Shown piece after piece: positions 46,702 through 59,694 of a DNA stretch of 64,000 bases. The stretch is from Stromatinia cepivora (taxonomy: Eukaryota; Ascomycota; Leotiomycetes; Helotiales; Sclerotiniaceae). The stretch lies in contig RCTD01000025.1 of the NCBI GenBank assembly GCA_014898415.1, forward strand, positions 806,001 through 870,000. Reading direction: 5' to 3'. Both the position numbers and the translations under genes were made by a program. Each line of letters starts with the position of its first letter. Within the stretch, counting starts at the first letter, position 1. The notes beneath the pieces were generated by a model that was not told the DNA's origin, ran no database searches, and saw nothing but the letters and a program-made list of their open reading frames with translations.

Positions 46702-47163
46702 ATGGATCGCGTCGCAATGGATAATCCAACGGAAGAATTGATTCACGTCAAAAAAGTATGGGATAACATGAAAGGAAACAGTCCTATCTACGACTTCCTT
46801 CTCGCAGATGTTGAAATTGTATCGGCTACAAAAGGTCTAGTTGTTTCCCGCTTGACCGTGGGAAGCAATCATGTCAATTCTCGAGGTACTATTCACGGCG
46901 CTGTGAGTGCAAGTTTGGTCGACTGGTCTGGGGGTCTTGCTATTGCTTCACATGGACTGGAGAAGTCTGGCGCAAGCATAGACATTCACATCAGTTATAT
47001 TGGAACCGCTCACGTTGGAGATATCTTGAATATTGAGGGAACCGCGTCGAAGGTTGGACGATCAATTGCTTTTACCACGATTAGAATCAGTAAGCTAGTC
47101 GATGGCCAGCCGGGACCTATGGTAGCGACGGCATCACATACAAAATACTTACATACCAAGTAA
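46702..47163 (+). CDS. hotdog-fold thioesterase (ACOT13/Them2-like)
   Basis: Single exon, 153 aa, the usual length of the family. The hotdog signature is RGTIHGAVSASLVDWSGGLA, with the central helix Asp (VDWSGG) and the N-terminal HG turn that form the acyl-CoA thioesterase active site of the PaaI/4HBT group. Beta strands follow (IDIHISYIGTAHVGDILNIE, STKVG-like SKVGRSIAFTTIRI), and the tail ends MVATASHTKYL. It probably hydrolyses acyl-CoA thioesters; the human homologue ACOT13 is mitochondria-associated. There is no obvious presequence. Two possible starts (Met1, Met6) differ by five residues. The gene stands alone, transcribed toward the RING-like gene. Confidence 0.85.
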   Translation: MDRVAMDNPTEELIHVKKVWDNMKGNSPIYDFLLADVEIVSATKGLVVSRLTVGSNHVNSRGTIHGAVSASLVDWSGGLAIASHGLEKSGASIDIHISYIGTAHVGDILNIEGTASKVGRSIAFTTIRISKLVDGQPGPMVATASHTKYLHTK

Positions 47164-47597
47164 GGAGAGTGGGCAGATGACTAGTAAAAAGCATTAGTAG
47201 GAAATGCGAATGGTAGAACATAGACAGAGGTCTCTCGGTATAGAACATTAATACCGCCATCTTCTTGAGCAGTTAGAGGGTAACATGGGATACAAACACT
47301 ATGTATGTTTGGTCTCTTTCGAATGATGAAAACAGAACCGGTCTTACTTTTATTGGGATTTTTGGATTCCCGATCATTACATGATGTTCTGTTGTGCGGT
47401 AGTTTAGAAGACTACAAAACCGAGCAAATTCATTCTTATGTACGATAAGAAAATTTTAGATATGACTTTTTTTGCTCCCCCGCTATAAGAATTTAAACCC
47501 TTTCCTCAAGACTTTTCCTTCCCAAAACACAACCACATAACAACTCCTTAACAAAGCAATAACAAGTTAAATTTGCTTTTCCAAAATTTATACGAAG

Positions 47598-48770
47598 ATG
47601 GATATCTGTAAAATATGCTCGGAAAGTTTAACTGTCCAGCTCGACCCAGATGAGGACCAGTTTGAAAGTGGAAGCTCTTCTCTGGGAAGCGTTCCAGACG
47701 ACCTTCAGTTGATTTGCGGGTGTCACATGCATTGGTAAGAAAGAATATATTTTGGTTATTCTCCATACGACCACTCGAGATTATTTTCCAACTGCCTTGC
47801 ATGATAGTTCTTTAGTGTTCAAAACGGATGTTTATGTCGAACAAATTGCCTGTATGGAAGCCAGTTCGAAGATAGTTCTTCGAGGCGCTTATGTATCAAT
47901 TAGATGCAGTCATACCATAGAGATTTAAGAAACAAGCAAGAGTATGTTTCTCGAAACAGACATCATTCGCCTTTCTCATATCCTCTGGCCAAGGCAAACT
48001 CTGTTTGGTTTCGCTATTGATCTTAGGGAGACAATCTCTTACTTCACGAGTCGTTCTATGCTTTCATTTGAGCATGTCAAGTTTAACTAGATCTTGTCAC
48101 ATATTTCGTCAGTTAAAGAGCGGATAAAACTTACTGATTTTGACGCAGGCAATGTCTTTTGGATGAATCTCCTCAAATTGTGAATAAGCTCAATTGCCCA
48201 TCGTGTGATAAGTCAATTGCATCTTCAATAGCTTCATCCTCAACATCCGTGTCCGGAACTCGAGTTCCCACTAGATATCACAACGAAGGAGGCGTTCAAG
48301 AAGACCTTGACATCTTGCCTCTTATTACTGAGGAAGCCTATCTCGACGAACACCCGAAGGCGCGTCCCGCTCGAGCATTCATGACAATGTGTGCCGAAGG
48401 CGATATTTTTGGGATTAACGACCTACTCAGTGCAGTAGATGATGATGAGGATGGAGAAGGAATATCGGCCAAGCCAATTCTCCGTTATCAGGATCCTTTA
48501 GATGAAATGAAAAGTGGTTTGCACGTGGCCGTTGAGAAGGGACAGGAGGAAGTCATCTGGCTGTTGTTGTGGCTCGCTTCAACTCTTCCGACAAGCATCT
48601 TCCCGGGGCAGATTACTCAAATGGCAGAGACAATGGAAGTAGGACGCGATACTGCCGATGGGGAAGATATCCGGAATCTTCGGGATGCTGAGGGACGGTT
48701 GGCAAGCGATTTGGCGAGAAGTACAGGCAATGTTCTCTTGACAGAGTTATTGTCGGCAAACTTGCACTGA
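47598..48770 (+). CDS. RING-like zinc-binding protein with ankyrin-like C-terminus
   Basis: Two exons (47598-47734 and 48149-48770) give 252 aa. The split codon makes W in CGCHMHW|QCLLDE. The N-terminal region has C4-x2-C7 (MDICKICSES), then CGCHMHWQC and NCPSC, a RING-variant pattern that would bind two zinc ions and could make this an E3 ubiquitin ligase (inference). Residues 120-250 resemble degenerate ankyrin repeats (MTMCAEGDIFGINDLLSAV, LHVAVEKGQEEVIWLLLW, LRDAEGRLASDLARSTGNVL). The intron is 414 nt, several times the local norm, and splits the zinc-binding domain. No close named family comes to mind. Confidence 0.7.
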
Positions 48771-50252
48771 TATGTTGTTTGATGTAAATATATCAAAATA
48801 TGCAATGATGTGTCTGCAAATGAAGATACAGATGCCATGGACCTTCTATACAAGTACTAAGATAGGGTTGCGCTGCTAACCGCATTCGAATTAATGCGGT
48901 CGGACGAATATTTGACCGCCTGCCTCTATAGGTTCACTGATTGGCAATATTATTATCACTAGAGATTTTTGCCTGATCAGCCACACACAATCACAACTTG
49001 CTGCATCGAAAATGTCAGGCAGCATTGGCATTATTTTCATCCGCATGGGGGTTTGGCAAATGCCGAGAGCCCGAAATCTTTCGAGGTTATACATTGCACG
49101 AATGCGATATCGTTGAGAACTCACAATTTCTGTAATAGTCCGGCATTATCGATGCAGGGGCTAGACAGGGCTGAAGAGGTAAAATGTCGGGTACGAAAAA
49201 TTTCAACACTAAGAATTTAGAACTGAGTAAATTTACGTCATTTTGGGACTCCCACATGCTCACCTAGACCCTAAATTTTACCTAGTACTTCCGAAGATTC
49301 CTTAAACTTTTCTAAGTTTCTTCTGAACATCACAATCACTTGACGAAGGACGATCTGAACCTTTCTGTATATGATTCGATTTCATAGTGGAAAGGCTATC
49401 ACAATCATATTCAACGAGCAATGGTCCTCGGTCTTCTTAATGTGCGAGTGCGATATGCCAAGCTATATCGTGCCCCTCAATTCCCGGCAGTACGTATAGG
49501 CAAAAAGGCATAGCAGTAAGTAGAAAGGTCTCATGTAAGAGGTAAGAGGTAATAATCAGACATTCGATTCGGAGAGTTAAGAAAGTGCGCGCGACGGCGT
49601 AAACTATTATTTCTTACATGATATGATGGTGGTACAGAGCATATATAATCTAGATAAGGTATTTCTGCTGTTCCCTTTCCTTTCCGACTAACAATTGCCA
49701 AACTGCGTACCTGATCCTGAAGAAAGCTATTGTTTCAAAGGCACCGATACAATAACCCTTCTTTCAAACTATCACACAATCTTCATTATCTTTTCCCCTT
49801 GATTTCTCATCAATATTTTAATTTTGTACCTGCATGGAACCCGCGTTTAATCGTACATATTCAGCCTCAATATATTCCCCTCTTCACACAGAATAGGCAT
49901 TTCAGCTCTGTGCATTAACCTTGATTTAAAAGCGATATACTTCGCAACGTTAAAAGTATCAGACGGCTACAGTATTGCCAGCTCCCACGTTTGCGATAGA
50001 CCATTCTGACTAAGGTCTCATCCATACCGGCCATTGAGGCACGACTAAAAATTCGCTATCGTTGTTTGTCTCATGTTGGGACATTGAGTGAGTTTCATAC
50101 CACAGGAAATTCGGAGAAAGTTTCAGGCTAACACTGCCATAGCAGTGAAAATTCTCTCTGATACCTCAATCGGAATCCCCGGATCTCTGAAAAAAAAAAT
50201 AGATAATCTTCACTCATCTTCAACACGCCTTCTCTCAATATAGCTTCACAAG
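48771..50252. other. intergenic, no supported gene
   Basis: Short frames only (48891-49124, 48969-49220, 49730-49918), none with coding character. The last part should hold the promoter and leader of the sterol acyltransferase gene. Confidence 0.45.
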
Positions 50253-52706
50253 ATGGCTAGAATGGCATCCACGACTGCGCTACCTCTCATGACGACAGCC
50301 CCTTCCTCTGATCCATCACACCCAGTACAGCCTTCCCTAGTTGAACAATTGAAGGAAAATGGCATCAGTACCTCGAAATCAAAACAAATACAAAAGCCTT
50401 CAACTCGCCCTAAATATTCACCGTCTTTGAAAATAGCGTTAGAAACGGTCGCTAGGAACCGACGAGATTCTTCGGATGTATCGGAGAGTGACAGTTTGGA
50501 AGACTATGATACTTTAAAACCAGATCCGATGTCCATCATTACAGGAGGGAAGGGTGGAGGCCTCGATACAGATACCGAAACAGCGACAGAGATTATCATT
50601 CCACAGACAGTGTATGCAGAATTGAAGATTCCGTCGCAACAGTCACGGAAGGGCATGACAAGGCGCAAAAGCATCCCGGTGACTCTCAAAAAGCTCCAAA
50701 AGAGCGGGGGAGGGCATTATACTTTCGAAACAGATGATGATGAACTGCGAGATCTTCTGAAAGGCACTGTCGCGCATTATTCTCAAGACAACACGCCAGG
50801 AGAACCAAAGCAACGAAGCAAGTTTAGTGACCGTGAGTTGTTCCTAATCTTGAATATTTCGAGGCGAAAGTGTTTCAGATGGGTAATTGTGCAGGGAGAA
50901 TATATTTGCTGATTGACTTGAACAGTGGTCTTCACTAAAAAGTTCACTGCTTTTGATCGACACAATAACATTATTGCTGAATCACCTTTCCATGGTTTTT
51001 TAACATTAGCCTGGCTGGCGTTCGTCGTTTTCGTACTCCAACTTGCCTTCGCGAATTGGCGAACGCATGGAAATATACTTGGAACGAATGAAATGATGGA
51101 AATGATGTTCCACCGGGACGTCATAGTTCTTGGTCTGTCCGATGGTGTAATGTGCTTTTCTACGGGGTTTGGACTTATCCTTCAAAAGTTTATCCGTCGA
51201 GGATATATTAGCTGGAATAGAGAAGGTTGGATCATTCAAAGTGTAGGTCTACTCTTCGACTAATCTATAAGAAAGGAATCACTTACTGAACGTGACTTCA
51301 TTATAGGCATGGGAAGTATTATACCTCGCTCTGGTGGTAAGCTGGACACTGTTTCGCGAGTGGCCATGGACACACACCGTAAGTGACCAATTTCATGTTA
51401 AACTAATCCCGTTCTACAAGTAATCTGAGGTCTTTAGACTCTCAGACTATCCGAGAAATTGTTCATCTTCTCTTGTACTCCCTTTTACAGATTCGCTTAC
51501 AGCATCTCTTCGGGCAGGTCTTTTTCGTTCTCCACGGACTCGTCATGATAATGAAACAACATTCTTATGCTTTCTACAACGGTTATCTATCTGAGGAATA
51601 TCAGAGTCGTTTCAAACTTCAGCGTAAATTAAAACAGCTCGACAATATTTCGCCAGTCCAGACACCTTCTGCGACAACACCAGCCGCTGCCTCATTGTCT
51701 ACCTCATATCTAGACGCCAGGCCAACCTCCGATGATGTTCATCAGAGAATCTCCCAGCGAAGACATTCTATTATCGAATCTACTATCGGTCAAGTAGCAG
51801 CTGCAATCGATTCCGGTGAGCCACTTGACCTTGATCAAATCCAGACGTTTGCGCGAATTCTTAAATGGGAAATCGATTTTTTGGGCAAAGAACTGGAAGG
51901 AAAATGTACGGCTACCAAAAATCAGTACCCGAACAATCTCACTTTAGCCAACCATTACGAGTACATTGTTCTCCCAACTTTGGTTTATGAGTTGGAATAT
52001 CCTCGATCCGATAATATCGACTGGTATAACGTGGCCGAGAAAACCATTGCGACGGCTGGTCTCTTAATTGTCATGAATTTAATTTCGCAAACATATATCT
52101 ACCCTATCGTAGTTCAGACGATAAGGATGAAAGAATCCGATTTGACACCCTACGAACGCCTCTGTCATTTTCCGGGTATAGTTAGCGATTTAGCCTTCCC
52201 TTTCCTTGCTGAGTACATTCTAGTAAGTTGGGAATACACTAAAATACTTGCTACTTCCACTAATCTTCGGTCAGACATGGTATGTAATTTGGGAATGCAT
52301 TCTCAATCTCCTTGCTGAGTTGACCTGCTACGCCGATCGAGGTTTCTATGAGGCCTGGTGGAATTCTGTTTCTTGGGATCAATTCGCACGCGATTGGAAT
52401 CGACCAGTTCACAATTTTCTCCTGCGACACGTTTACCACTCCTCAATCTCTAGTTTGAAAGTCAACAAGAAGACCGCAACCCTCATTACTTTCTTCTTGA
52501 GCTCATGTGTACATGAGCTCGTTATGTGGTGTATTTTCAAGAAACTGCGTGGATATCTACTGGTTCTACAAATGTGCCAGATTCCGCTGACCATAATGGG
52601 TCAAACGAAGTGGATGAAAGGTAAAAAGACTTTGGGTAATGTGCTGTTCTGGATAGGTATATTCACGGGGCCGAGTCTTTTGTGTAGTCTCTATTTGATC
52701 ATCTAG
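50253..52706 (+). CDS. ARE2: sterol O-acyltransferase (MBOAT family)
   Basis: Five exons (50253-50832, 50926-51242, 51307-51378, 51518-52222, 52275-52706) give 701 aa. The enzyme esterifies ergosterol with fatty acyl-CoA in the endoplasmic reticulum for storage in lipid droplets. Residues 1-190 are a soluble, Ser-rich cytosolic region. Multiple membrane segments follow (FLTLAWLAFVVFVLQLAF, LYLALVVSWTLF, VFFVLHGLVMIM). ACAT signatures are MKQHSYAFYNGYLS, FYEAWWNSVSWDQFARDWN (the FYxDWWN motif with E-A in place of x-D) and the active-site His in SSCVHELVMW near residue 635. An alternative upstream acceptor for exon 4 (51491) would insert nine residues in frame. The ARE1 versus ARE2 choice is nominal. 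Confidence 0.9.
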
Positions 52707-53668
52707 ACACCCTGCTTCAGCTTTTGTAAGTTCTATCCTATTTGGCATATAGGTTATTAGCGGGCGTTTTAGGAATCTCTCGACTTTGATATCACGGCAT
52801 TGAGGAAAGCTTTGCTACAGCAGTAAAAAGACGATTATAGTGTATATCTTATAGAGCTCGCGATCCAGCATGTGTATATATATTATGGGTTTAAAATTCA
52901 AGAAGAGTAAAGGAATTCTTGCTCTCCGAGTGTTTCGATGTGCCTCAATTATCAGATGATAAGGTTAAGCTACTGTGCTGAGGGATGAAGTGAACAAGGA
53001 AAACATACTAATGAAGCTCATGGGAAGAAAGAGTGAAGTATATCGACTCGAGTAAATTCTGTTGATAAAATTCGTTGTTTGAGGTTAGGTGAAATAACCC
53101 TATGTAAGATTATCTATTGCAGATTGAATGTAGGTACTGAAATCGGATTGTCTGATTAATGGGTATAGTGGGGTAAAGCCTGAACATATTGACGGGACAA
53201 GCCGAAAGCATCGTCATAATGCCATATTGCAAATTGCGTGCATCCTTATCACCATTATTTACTATGCTAACATATACTATACCCACCCTAGCATTTCACG
53301 TACAGCTTCACCACGAGCGACAACATGCTTCATCAACAAGATAAGATTGACCCACGGGATATTGAAAGGACAGTTCATACCGTACAAAAAATCTATACTA
53401 AGGTCCGAGCGATATCAATAATATAATGTACAAATACCCCATTTCTATTTAATATGTTCGGATCGGCAATTACCGCATAATACAGCATCAACCCTTTCAA
53501 ACAATTTGGCACACGTTGGCTTACTCTATGAACGTTCTCTTTCACCAAGTTAGAATAGTACCCAAGCACCTTCCTAAGAACCGTCGACTTCCATTATCAT
53601 ATTCTGCCCTCAACTGGATCAGATCCTCAGGCGTAATTGACGCCCTATGGCGAGCCAATGACAAGAAA
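52707..53668. other. intergenic, no supported gene
   Basis: Two tandem plus-strand genes flank this spacer. In-frame codons extend upstream of 53669 to an ATG at 53516, so part of it may be coding (see the DDHD gene). Confidence 0.45.
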
Positions 53669-56600
53669 ATGGAGTCTGCGCCTGGGAACAAGCCAAAACC
53701 ACTAGAGAGATCATATCTATCTGCGGCGGTCGAATCGATCTCACCATGGGGAGGTTCGCGAGCATCTACCCCTAAAGCTACAACACCTACCTTCCCTGGA
53801 GAAGGCTCAGGCTTAAAAAATCAACATGGTGGAGACCACAGTAGGAATCATTGGCATGGATGGAGCACCAAAAACTACCCTCCCGACTGCCCTCCGCTAA
53901 ATCCAAGATGGTTTCATGCTGTTGATGTAGGTGTTTTTATCTAGAACATCGATTTTCACAAGCTTACCGCTATAGATCCCCAAAAGGAAACCGAGGCTCC
54001 TCAAGACCGAGCAAGAAGAAACCAAACCTGCAGCCCCTCCCAAGAAGTTCGTTACATTTTCAGAGCACGATTCTCGCGCAATAGAAGCTGCATATCAGAA
54101 GCTTGTCGAGGACTATGGTAATGGTAGAGATCCACGGCAGAGGTCCCAGAGTGGCAATTGGGAACAGACCTCTGGAAGTGCGGGTCAGAAGGGGAACACA
54201 AGTATTAATGAAGCTGGGAACAATGAGGAGGCTGATAGAGGTATCAAAGTTCCGGTGCAAGAGGACTTTTTATTTGATGTCGATATCGAGAAGAGAGAAC
54301 TCTCGCCGGTATATTGGCTTGGCGCGATATTTGATGTTCGCAGAGGGAGCTGGTTTTATCAAGAGGGTTCAGTCCTCAAACCTTGTGAGGAAAATTTAGC
54401 CACACAGCTAGAGGAAGGATATCTGAAAGTTAAGCCTTTTCGTTATCCTAAACCTCCGGAGAAAAGTACTGTTAGACCATTGTCTGTTAAACCAGGAGAA
54501 GAACCGAGATCATTAGCGCGTAGTGGTGCTTTCGGAGGGACGACCCGTAATGGCTCTCCCTCCGTGACTCCGAAGGGCTCAGCTGAGAACTTAAAAATAC
54601 CACAGCATGCTTCTGATGATGGCAGTGTACCAAAGGACTCACCGCCACCCCATCAACCTCAGACCCATCGTTTATTTGGAACACACATGAACTCTGTTGT
54701 CACTTATCAAGATGATCATGTGGCCTGGATCTCGACTGATAACATCATGTCACGGGTCAGTAGCACCGTTTATCAAAAGTTTGCGGGTGGTGGCTACTTG
54801 GGCGGCGTAAAGGTCGTTCGTGGATATTCGGAGCCAGGTAAAACGACGAAAGACACATCAACTCCCGACAAAGACAAGGGACCGAAAACACCTACTAGTG
54901 CCGCAGCTGCTTCCTCAACCACCCCAGAGTATCTGCAGCTTGACGAGCGTCAGCAAAAGTTACTAAAACGACGATCTGCACCTCCTAGCACAAGTCACTC
55001 CGATGCTTTGCCAGAAGATAAGAGTAGTGAGCTTCATCAAGCGGCTTACAATAAGCTAAACTCTATAGACGCTGCTGCAGAGGCTGAAGCCGTGAGGAAA
55101 CGTGATGAGAAAGAGATGCAGAATGATTATAATGATCGAGATGATGAGAATCAAGGGCGCAATATTGAACATCTTATTCTAGTAACACATGGTATCGGTC
55201 AACGCTTAGGTATGAGGTATGTATTCAAGTTCTTATATCTATTTCATCTATTATTTGTCACTCGACTGGTCGTTCTCATGAGCTCTATGCCGTGGCAGTA
55301 TCAATTTCCAAAGGCATCTTGCACACCGTTTCTAGATTCCCATAATGTCCAAAATAGTCAAAACCATAGAATTGTTGGACTTTACTGGCAATCTTTGGGA
55401 GAAGGCTCGCTTCTGAAGATGAGTTAATGATGCGAAACCAGCTGGAACATTTTCCAAATGGATTTTGGGTTCTCAATGTTTTCAATTGTAGATACGTCTT
55501 TTGGTGCCTTTAAGAGTAATTGCCGATTAGTCTGTTAACTTCTAATAGGACTGAAAGCGTTAACTTCGTCCATGACGTAAACGCTCTCCGCCAAACGCTC
55601 AAAACCGTGTATGAAAACTCCGCCGATTTGCAGGCTCTAAATGGGGAGATTGATAAGCTTCCCAAGAATTGCCGTGTTCAAGTTCTCCCTATCTGCTGGC
55701 GTCACTTGCTTGACTTTCCTCGCAAGGGCGTCAGGCAGAATCGTAAAGAGCATGATCTTGGTGATGCCTTCGGGGAAGAGGAAGAATATCCAAGCCTTGA
55801 TGATATTACAGTGGAGGGTGTGCCATTTGTTCGCTCTCTCATCACCGATCTTGCTCTTGACATTTTATTGTATCAGAGTGCCTACAGAGAACACATCAGC
55901 AATATCGTTCTTACCGAGGCAAATCGAATTTACAATCTTTTCCGAGAACGCAATCCAGAGTTTTCGGGGAAGGTCAGCTTGATTGGACACTCCTTAGGAT
56001 CGGCGATTTTATTTGATATTCTTTGTCATCAGAGAGAAACTAAAACCCGCAGTGCCAGTTCTTCGCACTACAAAAGTCGTTCTGTTCCATCTACCAAGTC
56101 ACATGGTAAGAGTCTCGAATTTGACTTTGATGTGGAGGATTTCTATTGCCTAGGAAGTCCTATAGGATTGTTCCAGATGTTGAAAGGAAGAACTATCGCT
56201 GCCAGAAATCGTACGGAATCGCTGCCGGCCGAAAGTCCGATGGATATGGACTCGATGCAAGATCCTTTCCTTGCAACTGGTTCGGGTGCGGGCTTCTCCT
56301 CAGGAGAACATATATCTAGCACGACAGGATTGCCATACTCGATTTCTAGCCCTAAATGCGCTCAGTTGTACAATATCTTCCATCCAACAGATCCGATTAG
56401 TTATAGACTTGAGCCTTTGATTGCTCCTGCAATGTCATCCATGAAACCTCAGCTACTACCGTATACGAAGAAAGGTATCTTCGGTGCAAATATGAACCAA
56501 GGAATCACAGGTATCGGCGCAAAAGTAGGACAAAGCGTTAGTGGATTATGGTCTAGTCTGAGCTCTGGCATTGCAAGTAGTCTCCTCAACCGCAGTCTCG

Positions 56601-57300
56601 GACTCACAGGTGAAGATGTCGAAAGGATGCAAGCATCGAATTCATCAAGCATCAAAGGACAGTCCGCAGGGGCAGGCACCAATATAACAACAGGAGTCAT
56701 CCCCGACCATCCTACGCTGCAGAGAGAACACACAACCGAGAAGATGAGACAACTTGCGGAGGATACGGCTGCAGCCGATAGAGATGGCATGGGTACAGCG
56801 CCTACTTTGATCGATGATGAGATTGAGACGTTATATGCGGGATTTCAGAAGAGAAGGAGGACTGATATGCCGGACTCTGATTGGGCTGAGGTGGAGGAGA
56901 GAGCGAAGAAATTGAGGAGGGAGGAAATGAAGGTTAGGGGATTGAATCAAAATGGAAGGGTGGATTTCAGTATTCAGGAGTGGGTTCAAGATTCCCCTGC
57001 CCCGCACGGTTTCTCTTCAGAGAAGTCAATGCTAATCAGCCACAGAAGCGTACTTGATTTCAACCCGATCAACACGATTGCTAGCCATCTTTCATACTGG
57101 TATGTAATAAACTTTTACCTACCCCTTCTTCATAGTTCAAGAAAGTTTTGAGGAAGGAAAACCATCACATTCTAACAACAAATAGGGCCGACGAAGACGT
57201 GTCGCATTTCCTCATCGGACAACTCCTCTCGCGCCATCGAACAGTTGCTCGCTTAAACAATACAAGCAATAGTAGCAGCAAGCAGAAAAGCAAAAAATAA
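53669..57300 (+). CDS. DDHD-domain phospholipase (PA-PLA1-like)
   Basis: Four exons (53669-53926, 53976-55216, 55549-57099, 57186-57300) give 1054 aa. I chose ATG 53669 (context AAAATGG) because family homology begins at SYLSAAVESISPWGG; an in-frame ATG at 53516 would add 51 residues. The N-terminal region has YPPDCPPLNPRWFHAVDIPK and FSEHDSRAIEAAYQKL, then FLFDVDIEKRELSPVYWLGA and a WWE-like stretch. The lipase serine lies in SLIGHSLGSAI (about residue 644), with LVTHGIGQR before it. The DDHD domain starts at FYCLGSPIGLFQML and ends SHLSYWADEDVSHFL in the last exon, where the conserved acid and His-region residues lie. Related to yeast YOR022C (DDL1) and mammalian DDHD2/PA-PLA1, which hydrolyse phosphatidic acid and other phospholipids. 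Intron 2 is unusually long (332 nt). Confidence 0.9.
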
Positions 57301-58421
57301 CCACAGACTACATATTGAATGGTAGAGTGAGAACGAAATAAACGTATCATATCCCATCGCATCACATATCATCTATAGATACCTACTCATCTTCAACCCC
57401 TAGACCAAAAAAAGGGGAAGACGTGTATGTAGGCCGGAAATAGGATAGGATAGCATATCACCATCTAGTCTACAATTAAACAGGCGCAAGGATAGGCACA
57501 GAACGGGATGGGGACATATATCAGGCATTAATATAACATACCATATGTATGTATGATATGTGATATTATTATGGGGAAATACAAGTGGTTTTTGAGATAT
57601 GAAGGGCGCACGCACACATGTGGAACAGGACAGGACTGGATGAGATAAAACGGGATTGTATTCCACTATTCCACTATTCCACTACTCGAATAGGTGGCGT
57701 GCGTATAACGTGTATAACGTGTATAGTGGGTAGATAGATAGTAGATGGTAGTTAATCATGAATATATAGATATCTATAGAATAATAGCTATAAATAGAAT
57801 GATATGATATACTGTAATGATATATTATTTATACTATAGATATTCTATTCGCTTTATAATCGATTTTATGGCTAGGAGGTTTGCTGGGAGCTTGGTGATT
57901 CGCATGTGTATGTATGTATGTATGTATGTATGTATGTATGTATGTATGACTGGCTGTGATGGGCAATTATCGCAATCTGTTGGGGGGCGTTTGGAATTTC
58001 TGGGTCTTGCCTGGTGCCTTAGGGTGCTGATTTTGCTATAGTTAGTCAAATTGTAGATACGAGAGAGCATATCTTAAAATATATTCAGTTACAAGGACAA
58101 AATAACGATATCGTTGCTCTTGTTTCACAGACTGATGAGATCAAATATTTTTGGCGTGAATTATGTGCTCAATTTGGAATTTTTAATACTAATAACTACC
58201 CATGAAAAACTATGACCACAATCATATGCTGCTGCTGACCTAAAAGGGGAGGTGAAATTCTGTTGTGGCCAATCCAAATCCTGGCTCAAGTCGGAAGGTC
58301 TCGGGGAATCGATCTAGAAACACAATGGTAAATTCAGGCAAAGAAGGAAATATCAGCAGCCAAAAGACATAATAAACTTTTTCCCTGCCTCATACAAGGC
58401 CTCAAGCGGGGAAGGACCTGT
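57301..58421. other. spacer between convergent genes, with a TGTA microsatellite
   Basis: Contains (TGTA)n at about 57904-57948, a GTGTATAAC triplet repeat near 57703-57725 and ATTCCACT repeats near 57660-57682. No gene supported. Confidence 0.6.
57904..57948. repeat. (TGTA)n microsatellite
   Basis: About 11 near-perfect TGTA units between two convergent genes. Confidence 0.9.
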
Positions 58422-59694
58422 TTACTCGGCGGTGTCCAGTTCATCATGCGCTGGTGGAGGAGAATCCATGGTAACTGATGGGTATCAGACGAATTAGAAC
58501 GGGCGTAGTGGTAGTTTAAGTGTAAATTCACCTTTCCTGTCATCTCCATTGGCTCCGGGTTCACGGACATCATCACGTTCTTCCTTGATCTCACGGTCCC
58601 TATACATGAGGTGTAAGCTTCTGCTCGATTTTAACTTCTGTAAATTTGCTCACCGATCATCTGGGCTACGTGAGCGATCGGCTCGGTCACGGTCTCGTCT
58701 GTCGTAGTCCCGGTCCCGGCGGTCTCGGTCATCCTTACGGGGAGTGTAGTCACCACGGCCACGTCGGGGAGAGTTTGAACGACGACGAGGAGAACGGCGG
58801 CTAGCTCCACCACGTTCTCTCCCGCTATCTCTCCCTCCATCACGACGGGCTGGACGGTCCTCACCAGTATCGAATCGCCAAGAAGCCGAGGGAGGTGTGC
58901 GGGCCCACTAATTATGCTTTAGAATTCGAGGTGTGTAGGTGATGTCATGAAGACTTACTTCAATCTTCAACAAGTCATCCCGACCAATTCGCTTGTTGTG
59001 CATTTCATGGTAGGCATCATCGGCATCACGACGGGACTCATACTCAACGAAGGCGAACCTACTTTCCGTGTCAACTATATTAGAGTGGTTGCCAACGGGA
59101 TGTAGAATTAACTTACAGACGAGATGCGGCGGTTCGAGGAGCTGGGATATCACAGCGGACCAAACGGCCATAGCTACGAGGATAGGGTCAGACTCAATGT
59201 ACTATCGAATAGGGAAATATTGGACAGGTATATGGATGAAAGTAAGAGATATATAAGATATGTATAGTAAATAATAATCGATCCGCCGCAATTTGAACTT
59301 TTCTCGCGAGACAAATGTGGGAATATAAATTGTTCGTATCGTTGTGCGACCGCTCGATCGAACGTGGAGGATTTGGGAAGAAGGGATAGTATATGCGACG
59401 AAAATGACAGCGAAGTCTCGACGGATTAAGGGACGAGGAGGGACGAGGATGGGAAAATGGATCATCGCAATCAAGGATGATCATCGAGATATCGATTTTT
59501 GGCTGACATACCGTTCGAATTCGTAGGCAAGATCGCGAGCACGGATTCCAGCTCCGAAGCCCTATAAAAAAAGATGTCAGTATATTGTTGAAGCTCTAAT
59601 ACAAGTATCTAAAAGTGGCTTTTGGTGTTGAGCGTAGAAGTTGTGGAGGTGGAGCGCATACGGTGACATAGAGTGTTGTACCACCACGAGACAT
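58422..59694 (-). CDS. SR-type RNA-binding protein (RRM plus RS region)
   Basis: Seven small exons (59694-59662, 59561-59512, 59173-59117, 59058-58959, 58907-58654, 58599-58532, 58474-58422) give 204 aa. The single RRM occupies about residues 6-78: RNP2 is LYVTGF, RNP1 is RLFAFVEYE, with ARDLAYEFERYGRLVRCDIP between. The linker WARTPPSASWRFDTG is followed by an Arg/Ser/Asp-rich tail (RRSPRRRSNSPRRGRGDY, DRDRRDRDYDRRDRDRADRS). The tail ends in an acidic DSPPPAHDELDTAE. It resembles fission yeast Srp1/Srp2, SR proteins of pre-mRNA splicing and mRNA export in the nucleus. Seven exons for 204 residues is intron-dense compared with neighbours, consistent with splicing-based regulation of SR genes (inference). 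Confidence 0.88.
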
